The notes beneath the pieces were generated by a model, which saw only the letters and a program-made list of their open reading frames with translations, did not search any database and was not told the origin of the DNA. From CAZIVO01 sp964542765 (lineage in GTDB: Bacteria > Planctomycetota > UBA1135 > UBA2386), in contig CAZIVO010000058.1 of assembly GCA_964542765.1 (NCBI GenBank), positions 1 to 21,584 of the forward strand: 21,584 nucleotides of DNA, in the 5' to 3' direction. The translations under genes were made by a program, and so were the position numbers. Position 1 is the stretch's first letter, and every line of letters begins with the position of its first letter. Shown piece by piece: positions 8,745-15,937 of the stretch.

Positions 8745-9278
8745 TTACCGTAACGAACTGCTCTTCGCGGGTGGACTTGCCGGTCCTGGCCCAGGCTTGT
8801 AGAGGGTTACCATCATCCCACCGCAAGCAGCGAGGAGGATGCCGGCAACGAATTGCCATCGAATGCTTGTCCAGCCATTGGCGGGCGGATGGATCGAGAG
8901 GGCGACGAGTGCGTTCACGATCGGAGCTCCGGCGAAGATGATCGACATGACCACGGCCGGGTGGCCCTTGGCGCCGAATGCGAGGAGTACACCGAAAGCA
9001 CCGATCGCGCCGACGATCCCGGCCAGCAAGGACCAGATCACGCCCTTGGCCGGCATGTCCCAGCTTGCTCCGTTGGCGATGAGAACGATGGCCGGGGCCA
9101 GCACCGCGAACAGGAAATAGGCGATGCCGACCCAGAAGAAAGCCTTGTAGCGGCCATTTTGCGCATCGCTCATGCCGGCCTGGCCGGTGTGCAACAAGAT
9201 GCCGTAGACGCCCCAGCTAATGACGGTTGTCAGGGCGAAGACCATCCACAGGCTGGAGTTCTGTCCGTCGTCAGGCAT
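8745..9278 (-). CDS. Small EamA/DMT-like membrane protein (five helices)
   Basis: A 177-residue hydrophobic protein with about five membrane segments (10-30, 47-69, 79-102, 107-129, 141-160) and a Pro/Ser-rich cytoplasmic-type tail. 'GAIGAFGVLLAFGAKGHPAVVMSIIFAGAPIV' spans helices 3-4 and resembles the half-repeat of drug/metabolite transporters of the EamA type, where a full transporter has ten helices in two repeats. It may therefore act as a homodimer or as an accessory subunit. It is the first gene of the tightly spaced ABC transporter group, which suggests a shared function, but nothing in the sequence gives a substrate. The start at 9278 has only a weak GAGAAA upstream. The membrane nature is certain; the EamA relationship is likely. 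Confidence 0.7.
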   Translation of the reverse strand: MPDDGQNSSLWMVFALTTVISWGVYGILLHTGQAGMSDAQNGRYKAFFWVGIAYFLFAVLAPAIVLIANGASWDMPAKGVIWSLLAGIVGAIGAFGVLLAFGAKGHPAVVMSIIFAGAPIVNALVALSIHPPANGWTSIRWQFVAGILLAACGGMMVTLYKPGPGPASPPAKSSSLR

Positions 9279-9458
9279 GTGTTTCTCGCTCGCTTTGTCT
9301 GAAGGTGATGATGGGAAGCGGCCGCTTTGAACGCGACCGGCTGGTGAGACATCCTACATGCGCGCGGAAAGCTCGATGACCTCGTTCACCATGATTCTTG
9401 TGATCGTGGGGAGGCGGTCATGCTGATGGCGTATCCGCCGGAGGCCCCGCAGATCACT
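9279..9458. other. Intergenic gap between GT4 and EamA-like genes
   Basis: A gap of 180 bases, the probable site of a promoter for the downstream ABC group. A perfect 12-base palindrome AAGCGGCCGCTT lies at 9316-9327, about 40 bases upstream of the EamA-like start codon. A poor -10-like TAGGAT lies near 9350-9356 on the minus strand without a matching -35. No hairpin plus T-tract was found after the glycosyltransferase stop. Confidence 0.4.
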
Positions 9459-10769
9459 TCATGGGGTGTCGACCGGCCTCTCCCGGAGGGTGGCCTGGCA
9501 GACCTTTTCGAACTGGCGCGCCATCCGCTCCGCCGTGAAGCGTTCCAGCACGGCTCGGCGACCATGTCGTGCGAGTTCCTGCGAGCGGGTCTCATCGAGC
9601 AGGAGGGTCTCGAGCCCCTGGGCGAGGGCTTCGGGGTCATCGGGATCACAGAGGATGCCGCCGCCTGTGGCCTCGAGGATTTCGGGGAAGGACCCGTGCC
9701 GGGGCTGCACCACGGGTACACCCGCCGCCATGGCTTCGAGGAGGTAGAGGCCGAAGGACTCCCCGTAGGTTGCCGGGACCGAGAGGACGGACAGGTTGCT
9801 GAGAAAGGCAAGTTTCTGTGCGCGGTCGATGTTGGGAAGAAGTTCGAGGTCCTGTTCCCAGCCCCTCGCCCGAATGACACCTTGGAGTTCTTCCATGAGC
9901 GGACGGTCCTCGTTCAGCATGGTGCCGGCGATGCTCAGTCGGAGGTCGGGGATGCTCCCCTTTTCCTTGAGGAGGGAGACGGCTTCGATGAGGGTGTCGA
10001 CTCCCTTGTCGCGACACATCCTCGCCAGATAGCCGATGGTTTTGGGGTTTCGCTCACGGATCGAGGGCGGATCATCTTCGAACCCATCGAGATCCATGCC
10101 ATTGTGGATGACGTGGAATCGATCATCGGCCACTCCGAGCTTCACGCGCATCGTCTCACCGTAGGAGTGGCTGACGGGAACGAAAGCATCGATGTCGGCG
10201 GCGCACCGCCGAAGTTCTTCCCAGGCTTGATCGGAGAAGGGCGGGGGGAGCGTGTCGAGGAATGGAGCTTCACCCTGGAGCGTGGTGATGACCGGCCGCT
10301 GCAAAGCTTGCTTGATGGCTTTGGCTGCGCCACAGAGCATGGCATTCGACAGCACCACTACATCGGGTTGGTGACTTGTTGCTGCCCACTCGGCCAGCTT
10401 GCGGATTTCGGTCGATTGTCGCCCATCCTTGCCCTTGAGCATCGAGACGGTCATGGGCCCCAGGTCGGGAGCTTCGGTGAGTTTGCTCCGGCGCGCCACC
10501 CATCGTAAGAGCCCCTGTTTGTCGAGGAGGTTGGCGATCCAGCGCGGCAGGTGACGCAAGAGCGCTGACTTCTGCTGCAGATACATGTTGATGCCTCCCA
10601 TGCGTATCTTCTGCCGATCCATGGGTTCCTCCAGGACCAGCGGAAGGTAGAGAGGAACGATCACCACCTCATGGCCCAGCTTGCGCAGCGCGGATCCCAG
10701 CCAGCCATCACGCAGGCAACTACCGCAGTAGAAGTTGCCGGTTCCCGGTACCAACAGCATGAGTTTCAT
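9459..10769 (-). CDS. Glycosyltransferase family 4 (GT-B fold)
   Basis: A 436-residue cytoplasmic or membrane-associated retaining glycosyltransferase. The N-terminal acceptor domain starts with 'PGTGNFYCGSCLRD' (8-21), a Cys-x-x-Cys-bearing glycine loop found in one GT4 subgroup, followed by 'LGHEVVIVPLYLP'. The donor-sugar domain starts near 243 with 'KTIGYLARMCRDKGVDTLIEA' and carries the EX7E motif, Glu337 and Glu345 in 'GESFGLYLLEAMAAGVPVV', with 'GSFPEILEATGGG' after it. GT4 enzymes transfer sugars from nucleotide donors to lipids, polysaccharides or small molecules; donor and acceptor cannot be read here. The gene follows the BamB-like lipoprotein gene by 12 bases with GCAGGT as ribosome-binding site, so the two are probably cotranscribed. 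The ATG at 10769 is well placed. Confidence 0.9.
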   Translation of the reverse strand: MKLMLLVPGTGNFYCGSCLRDGWLGSALRKLGHEVVIVPLYLPLVLEEPMDRQKIRMGGINMYLQQKSALLRHLPRWIANLLDKQGLLRWVARRSKLTEAPDLGPMTVSMLKGKDGRQSTEIRKLAEWAATSHQPDVVVLSNAMLCGAAKAIKQALQRPVITTLQGEAPFLDTLPPPFSDQAWEELRRCAADIDAFVPVSHSYGETMRVKLGVADDRFHVIHNGMDLDGFEDDPPSIRERNPKTIGYLARMCRDKGVDTLIEAVSLLKEKGSIPDLRLSIAGTMLNEDRPLMEELQGVIRARGWEQDLELLPNIDRAQKLAFLSNLSVLSVPATYGESFGLYLLEAMAAGVPVVQPRHGSFPEILEATGGGILCDPDDPEALAQGLETLLLDETRSQELARHGRRAVLERFTAERMARQFEKVCQATLRERPVDTP

Positions 10770-10781
10770 GCGTGGACCTGC

Positions 10782-11951
10782 TCAGCGCCCTTCTTTGTCA
10801 GGGTTTGACCGGAACGCATACAGGCGTTTGTCATTGGACCCGACCAGGATCATGCCGGCGGCCACTGCCGGTGAAGAGAAGATGGCCTGGCCGATCTCGT
10901 AATTCCAGACCTCGGTGCCGTCATCGAGATCGAGGATGTAGAGGCGTCCGTCTCCCGAGCCGCAGATGACGCGGTCGCCGCAGATGACTGGCGATGCATC
11001 GACCTTGCGCTTGGTTTTGAAGGTCCACAGCAGTTCGCCGGTAGCCTTGTCGACGCAGGTGAGGTGCTTGTTGCGCCCGCCGAAGACGATCCTGTTTGGC
11101 GCAATCGCGGGCGAGGAAAAGAAGGCGTACTGTGGATCTTGGTGATCCCATAGCAATTGCCCACTCTCGAGATCGATGCAGATGAAGGCATTGCCGTAGT
11201 GTCCGAAATATGCCTTTCCGTCGGCGAGGGCCACCGAACCGGCGACGTGGCAGTCTGTGCCGAGATCGACCTCAGCAACTTTTTCTCCGGTGGTGATGGA
11301 GATGATGTGCAGCACGGCATCGCAGCCGCCGAAGATGACATGGTCGCCCAAGATGGCGGGTGTGCCATTGACGTAGTTTTCGGTTTCGTACTTCCAGAGC
11401 AGTTCGCCATCTTCTGGGCTGAAGCAATACAGGTGGGTGTCGTAGCTGCCGACGAGGATGCGGGTCTTACCGTCGGCTCCGCGGGCCCAGTTTGCGCCGC
11501 CGAGAATTTTGTCTTCGGTTTCATACTTCCAGATCGACTTGCCGGTCTCGGCATCGAGGGCATGGAAGAAGAAGTCGGCCGATCCGAAGAAGACCCTTCC
11601 GTCATGCACGAGAGGCGGCGCGTCGATGATGTCGTCGGTGGCGAAGGACCACCGCTTCTTTCCGGTTTCGAGTTCGACGGCATAGAGTGATCCATCGCTG
11701 GAACCGAAGAAGGTGAGCCCTTTGGATACCACCGGCGAGGAGACGATGGCTCCTTCAGTTTGAAACGTCCAGGCCAGCGCCGGTTGCCCCTGCAGTGATC
11801 CGGGCGCCACCCCATGCAAGGATGGATTGCCACGGTAGATCTCCCAGTCACTGGCAACTTCGGTTGCCTCGGTTTGCTGCGGGGAATCGTTGCTGTCACT
11901 GCCCGAGCAGGCAATGGCCGTGAGCAGCAGGACAAGGAGGCTATGTTTCAT
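10782..11951 (-). CDS. BamB-like PQQ-repeat beta-propeller lipoprotein
   Basis: I start this at 11951 (389 residues) rather than at the upstream in-frame ATG at 12035, because 11951 gives a proper lipoprotein signal: 'MKHSLLVLLLTAIAC' with the lipobox Cys at residue 15, then a Ser/Asp-rich linker. The longer start would put 28 polar residues before the signal. The mature part is a propeller of seven or eight blades with very regular repeats such as 'ALDAETGKSIWKYETED', 'CFSPEDGELLWKYETEN' and 'CVDKATGELLWTFKTK'. It is closer to BamB than its larger neighbours. BamB is an outer-membrane assembly lipoprotein, but many similar proteins serve elsewhere, so that role is only a possibility. It lies 12 bases upstream of the GT4 gene and about 100 bases downstream of another propeller gene. 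Confidence 0.87.
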   Translation of the reverse strand: MKHSLLVLLLTAIACSGSDSNDSPQQTEATEVASDWEIYRGNPSLHGVAPGSLQGQPALAWTFQTEGAIVSSPVVSKGLTFFGSSDGSLYAVELETGKKRWSFATDDIIDAPPLVHDGRVFFGSADFFFHALDAETGKSIWKYETEDKILGGANWARGADGKTRILVGSYDTHLYCFSPEDGELLWKYETENYVNGTPAILGDHVIFGGCDAVLHIISITTGEKVAEVDLGTDCHVAGSVALADGKAYFGHYGNAFICIDLESGQLLWDHQDPQYAFFSSPAIAPNRIVFGGRNKHLTCVDKATGELLWTFKTKRKVDASPVICGDRVICGSGDGRLYILDLDDGTEVWNYEIGQAIFSSPAVAAGMILVGSNDKRLYAFRSNPDKEGR

Positions 11952-12050
11952 CGAGAAGAACGTGGCATGCCCCTTGTTCAGCGTGACGTGTCTCGTCGAG
12001 AGTGAGTCGCTGAAATTACGAGATAGGCTGGTCATTGCGTGTTCGATGGG

Positions 12051-13324
12051 TCAGTCCTTCTCGATCCGGTAAAGATGGGTGATCNNNNNNNNNNCAGGAT
12101 GAGCGTGTCGCCGACGACTGCGGGTGAAGCCATGAAACCCTCGTCGAGTTCGTTGACCGCGAGTTCTCGGAATTCATCGGCTGCTTCGATCACCACGCTT
12201 CGACCATCGCGATCGAAGAAGTAGATGCGTCCGTTGGCGTAGATCGGTGACGCACAGTATTCGCCGCCGATGCGCTCTTTCCACAAGAGGTCACCAGACC
12301 TGGCTTCGCGACAACTCGCGACTCCTGAGTTGTCGACCATGTAGAGTCGGCCGTCGATCAGCAATGAGGAGGGGATCGTGGGGATATTGCGGCGTTGGCT
12401 CCAGATGATGTTCGATTCGGTGACATCGCCTTCGCCGTCGGTTTTGACGGCGATGAGGCGAGGGAGCATGAAGCCCGTGTTCAAGAAGAGCAGACCGTTC
12501 TCCATGAGAGGTCGTGCTGACATGGAGAAACCCTTGTGGCGTACCATCCAGAGTTCTTTGCCCGAGTCAGGTTCGTAGCCGACGGTGGCGCCGGCGCCGG
12601 AGCTGATCAGCCGTGACCGACCATCAACATCGATGATGATGGGGGTGCTGAAGGCCTTTTTCAGGTCGGATCGCTGACGTGAGAGGTCCACCGTTCGGTG
12701 GGTCTTCCATCTGGTGTTGCCGGTTTTCTTGTCGAGGGCGATGACGTACTGCACATCGCCACCGTCGACGTTGAAGATCAAAAGATCGCGATACAGGACC
12801 GGTGATGATCCAGGGCCCTCCTTGTGATCGCAGTTGAGGTCTCGGCGTTCCCAGAGGGTTTCCCCGGAGTCGGTATCCAGACATGCCGTGCCGTAGGTGC
12901 CGAAATGAATATAGACCCGGCCTTCTTCGATCGTCGGCGATGGCGAAGCGAAACTGTTGAGTCCGTTGATGGGATCGGGATGTTCGACCGTGAACAGTTG
13001 TCGGTCGATGATGGTCTTGCCGGTCTTCAGATCGATGGCGATGACGTGGTTCTGGTGGCCGTCGGCAGTCGCCGAGGACAGCCAGACCCGATCGCCCCAG
13101 ACCACTGGAGATGACCAACCCTTGCCGTGGACGGGGGTTTTCCAGCGAACATTCTTCTCCTCGCTCCAGCGGAGCGGGATCTGGGCCTGGGGGGCGTGGC
13201 CATCCTGACGAGGCCCGCGATAGTCGGGCCAGGTCTTGTCGAGGTTGGTCCCCTGTGCGCACAGGGCTGCTGTCAGGGTGATGAGCCCCCATGACGAACC
13301 GGCGAAGATCCCTGTAGATCTCAT
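12051..13324 (-). CDS. Secreted PQQ-like beta-propeller protein, interrupted by an assembly gap
   Basis: A signal peptide (about 1-23, ending 'LCAQ') is followed by 'WPDYRGPRQDG', 'WSEEKNVRWKTPVHGKGWSSPVVWGDRVWL' and propeller repeats such as 'ALDKKTGNTRWKTH' and 'CREARSGDLLWKERIGGEYCASPIYANGRIYFFDRDG'. Residue 410 is the last before ten N (12094-12085). Reading straight through the N gives a nonsense tail to a stop at 12032. The alternative frame after the N gives 'ITHLYRIEKD' and a TGA at 12053-12051, matching the C-terminal 'LY.I' strand of the neighbouring propellers. I therefore end the gene at 12051; the true protein should have about 422 residues if five bases are hidden in the gap. 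AGGA (13335-13332) is the ribosome-binding site, seven bases before the ATG. It is divergent from the propeller gene at 13440. Confidence 0.87.
12085..12094. other. Assembly gap (ten N)
   Basis: Ten undetermined bases inside the 3' end of the propeller gene. Ten is probably a placeholder: keeping the conserved C-terminal frame open needs a gap of 3n+2 bases. Alignment by eye with the 586-residue homologue ('LRGRENLY') suggests five. Confidence 0.9.
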
Positions 13325-13390
13325 GCGGACATCCTACTCAAAGAGTCGCTTGTGATCCCCTCGCAGTACATCGCCTTGGCGGGGAGATCT

Positions 13391-13403
13391 CGCATATGAT
13401 GCG
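13391..13403 (+). promoter_or_regulatory. Candidate -10 element and inverted repeat in divergent promoter region
   Basis: The 115-base region 13325-13439 must hold promoters for both the leftward propeller gene and the rightward three-propeller operon. TATGAT at 13395-13400 is a five-of-six match to the -10 consensus, about 40 bases before the plus-strand ATG; no good -35 lies at the right distance. It overlaps a perfect inverted repeat, CGCAT-ATG-ATGCG (13391-13403), which could be an operator. No clear minus-strand promoter was found. Confidence 0.3.
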
Positions 13404-13439
13404 GCAGATTTCCAAGTTAGGCCTTCAACGAGAAACCTG

Positions 13440-14705
13440 ATGAATGTGAGAAGTTGCTGGGAACTCCTTTGCTTGCTCTGTTTCTGCGCTGGGATTTCGG
13501 CCCAGTCTTGGCCGGGTTTTCGCGGCCCTGCGGGAAATGGGATCTGCGCGGTTGAAACGGCCCCCGTGACCTGGGGTCCCGAGACGAACGTGAAGTGGAA
13601 GGTCGAGTTGCCCCAGCCGGCGAACGGCAGCCCGATCGTGATTGGCGACAAGGTGTTTTTAGCCTGCGCCGCCGATTCCGAGGGAAAGCAGCGATCGCTG
13701 CATTGTTTTTCTCGCCCGACAGGCGAACAGTCTTGGGTGCGCACGGTCGAGATCGACGAGAAGATGCCGACCCACAAGACCAATCCGTACTGTGGGTCGA
13801 CTCCTGCCAGCGATGGTGATTGCATCGTGATCTGGCACGGTTCAGCCGGCCTGTTCTGCTACGACCTGGATGGCGAGGAGATCTGGAAGCGCGACCTCGG
13901 TGAGTTCCGACATATGTGGGGGTACGGTACCTCGCCGGTGATCCATGGCGGCAAGGTGATTCTCAATGCCAGTCCGGGGGAGACCGTTTTCTTGACGGCT
14001 CTCGACATCGAGACTGGCGAGACGATCTGGCGAACCGACGAGCCGGTGGTTGGCGATGGCCAGCGCAACGAGAACAATAAGTACATGGGTAGCTGGTGCA
14101 CACCGGTGGTCATCGAGTTCGAGGACGAGGAACAGGTCCTGTGCACTCAGGCAACGCGGGTGGTGGCCTACGATCCCGAGGACGGAAAGATCATCTGGTT
14201 CTGCCGGGGCGTTTCGCATGCTCGCGGTGATCTGGCGTATTCGTCGCCGGTTGTTTCCGGGGATGTCTGCGTGGTCATCGCCGGTTTCAAGGGGCCGGGC
14301 ATGGGTATCCGCCTCGGTGGCAAGGGGGACGTAACCGAGACACACCGCCTCTGGAGAAAAGAGGACAGTCCGCAAAGCATCGGTTCGGGTGTCAGTCTCG
14401 ATGGCCGGATCTTCATCCCGCATGCGGAAGGTGGCGGTATCTCTTGCGTGGACCCAAAGACTGGTGATGAACTCTGGCAGGAACGTTCCTCACGCGCGCA
14501 GCAGTGGGGCTCCATCGTCTTTGCTGCAGGCCGGATGTATTTGACGAACCAGCAGGGGGAAACCATCGTTTTTGCCCCTAACACCGACAAGTTCGAGTCG
14601 ATTGCCAGGAACGATCTGGGGGAGGCCGGCAATTCTACCCCGGCATTTTCCGATGGTGAGATCTTCATCCGCACACACGAACGGCTCTACTGCATCGTCG
14701 AATGA
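13440..14705 (+). CDS. Secreted PQQ-like beta-propeller protein (first of three in tandem)
   Basis: A 421-residue protein with a Cys-rich signal peptide cleaved probably after Ala21 ('GISA|QSW'). The mature protein begins 'WPGFRGPAGNGI', then 'NVKWKVELPQPANGSPIVIGDKVFL', the entry blade shared by this family. Further repeats include 'ALDIETGETIWRTD', 'AYDPEDGKIIWFCRG', 'IRLGGKGDVTETHRLWRKE' and 'CVDPKTGDELWQERS'; the C-terminus closes the propeller with 'LYCIVE'. The fold is a BamB/PQQ-like propeller outside the cytoplasm, probably for protein or ligand binding; no enzyme active site is visible. It opens a plus-strand operon of three related genes, and its stop overlaps the next start (ATGA at 14702-14705), indicating translational coupling. 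Only a weak GAGAAA precedes the start. Confidence 0.88.
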   Translation: MNVRSCWELLCLLCFCAGISAQSWPGFRGPAGNGICAVETAPVTWGPETNVKWKVELPQPANGSPIVIGDKVFLACAADSEGKQRSLHCFSRPTGEQSWVRTVEIDEKMPTHKTNPYCGSTPASDGDCIVIWHGSAGLFCYDLDGEEIWKRDLGEFRHMWGYGTSPVIHGGKVILNASPGETVFLTALDIETGETIWRTDEPVVGDGQRNENNKYMGSWCTPVVIEFEDEEQVLCTQATRVVAYDPEDGKIIWFCRGVSHARGDLAYSSPVVSGDVCVVIAGFKGPGMGIRLGGKGDVTETHRLWRKEDSPQSIGSGVSLDGRIFIPHAEGGGISCVDPKTGDELWQERSSRAQQWGSIVFAAGRMYLTNQQGETIVFAPNTDKFESIARNDLGEAGNSTPAFSDGEIFIRTHERLYCIVE

Positions 14706-15934
14706 GCATGCGAACAGAAATGATTGCCGTCTTCTTGCCGTTCCTGACCGGTCTTGCTGTTACCGCTCAGGACTGGACCCGTTTCCGGGGTTCCAATGGT
14801 ACCGGGATCAGTCAGGCCAAAGGCGTGCCGGTGAAGTGGACGGAATCTGATTATCTCTGGCGGGCGGAGATTCCAGGGACGAGCCACTCACAGCCCGTCA
14901 TCTGGGGCGACAAGATCTTTGTGACCAGCGCGCTGAACAAGGGCCGAGAGCGTACGTTGATCTGCCTCGACAAGAAGAATGGTGAGCCGGTATGGCACAA
15001 GAAATATGCCATGGAGACCCACCGTAAGCACCGCTTGAACAGTTATGCGTCGAGTTCTCCTGCTGTTGATGCAAAACGGGTTTGCGCTTCTTTTGTTACC
15101 CCTGATCGTTTTCTGGTGATGGCCTGGGATCATGCCGGTGAGGAACTCTGGAGCCGTGAGTTTGGATCTTTCGATTCTCAACATGGCCATGGTGCGTCAC
15201 CGATCATCCTTGAAGGAAAGGTGATCGTTGTCGGTGATCAGCGCAGTGGGAGTTTCATCACCGCCCTCGATGCTCGGTCGGGGAAGGATGTTTGGACTTG
15301 CGAACGCCGGAATTCCAAGAAGACGGCCTACGGGACGCCGTGCCTCATCGAGCACGATGGTAAGAAGGAACTTCTGACGGTGAGCCTGTCCCATGGCATC
15401 TCCAGTTTGGACTTCGAGACCGGTGAATTGAACTGGGAGGCTCTGGTCTTCGATAAACGACCGGTGGCCTCACCGGTCGTCGCCGGAGATCTGGTGTTCG
15501 GGTCCTGTGGTGCTGGAGGTGGTGGCAACTATCTGGTGGCCGTGCGCCTCGGTGGTGAAGGTGATGTGACCACCAGCCACACGTCCTACGAGATTCGCCG
15601 TCAGGCGCCTTACGTGCCCACTCCGGTGGCCATCGGCAATCGACTCTACCTCACCAGCGACAGGGGTATCGCCACCTGCGTCGAGGCGGATTCGGGGCGC
15701 GTGATCTGGCAGGAACGGCTGGCCAAGGGATTCTTCGGCTCACCGGTCTGGATCGACGGCAAGATCTATTGCAACTCGATGGAGGGAGAAACTTTGGTCT
15801 TTGAAGCAGAGGATACGTTCAAACTTCTGGCGAAGAATCCGCTTCTGGAGGAGAGCTACAGCACACCCTGCGTGGATGGCAATCGGCTCTACATCAAGAC
15901 CTTCTCCCACCTCATCTGTGTTGGTGAGGAGTAG
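14702..15934 (+). CDS. Secreted PQQ-like beta-propeller protein (second of three in tandem)
   Basis: A 410-residue paralogue of the preceding gene. The signal peptide ends near Ala22 ('AVTA|QDW'). Then come 'WTRFRGSNGTGIS', 'QPVIWGDKIFVTSA', repeats such as 'CLDKKNGEPVWHKKY', 'SLDFETGELNWEALV' and 'CVEADSGRVIWQERL', and 'VRLGGEGDVTTSH' matching the 'LGGKGDVTETH' of its neighbour. It ends with 'HLICVGEE', the closing strand. The ATG at 14702 overlaps the upstream stop; a second in-frame ATG at 14708 is equally possible and changes only two residues. There is no separate Shine-Dalgarno, consistent with coupling. The order of conserved motifs suggests origin by an old duplication, since the two sequences have diverged considerably. 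Confidence 0.88.
   Translation: MSMRTEMIAVFLPFLTGLAVTAQDWTRFRGSNGTGISQAKGVPVKWTESDYLWRAEIPGTSHSQPVIWGDKIFVTSALNKGRERTLICLDKKNGEPVWHKKYAMETHRKHRLNSYASSSPAVDAKRVCASFVTPDRFLVMAWDHAGEELWSREFGSFDSQHGHGASPIILEGKVIVVGDQRSGSFITALDARSGKDVWTCERRNSKKTAYGTPCLIEHDGKKELLTVSLSHGISSLDFETGELNWEALVFDKRPVASPVVAGDLVFGSCGAGGGGNYLVAVRLGGEGDVTTSHTSYEIRRQAPYVPTPVAIGNRLYLTSDRGIATCVEADSGRVIWQERLAKGFFGSPVWIDGKIYCNSMEGETLVFEAEDTFKLLAKNPLLEESYSTPCVDGNRLYIKTFSHLICVGEE
15923..15931 (+). promoter_or_regulatory. Strong ribosome-binding site for the GTG-start propeller gene
   Basis: GGTGAGGAG lies in the last codons of the upstream propeller gene, six bases before the GTG at 15938. It is the best Shine-Dalgarno match in the window and decides the GTG start of the third propeller gene. 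Confidence 0.75.
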
Positions 15935-15937
15935 CGC

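Noticed and set aside
9316..9327. 12-base palindrome AAGCGGCCGCTT as a terminator or operator
   Set aside because: There is no loop or T-tract, and GC-rich palindromes of this size occur by chance; noted only within the intergenic entry.
9386..10508. Open frames at 9386-9880 (minus) and 9420-10508 (plus)
   Set aside because: Both overlap the GT4 gene in other frames and lack its conserved motifs or any others.
12032..12035. Apparent ATGA stop/start overlap between two propeller genes
   Set aside because: It exists only if the ten N are read as real length; the homologous C-terminus puts the stop at 12051, and the next gene's lipoprotein signal puts its start at 11951.
9348..13337. Ten-base GACATCCTAC present at 9348-9357 and 13328-13337, upstream of two minus-strand genes
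   Set aside because: At the second site it contains the ribosome-binding site; at the first it is about 70 bases from the start codon. Two copies at unrelated positions are probably chance.
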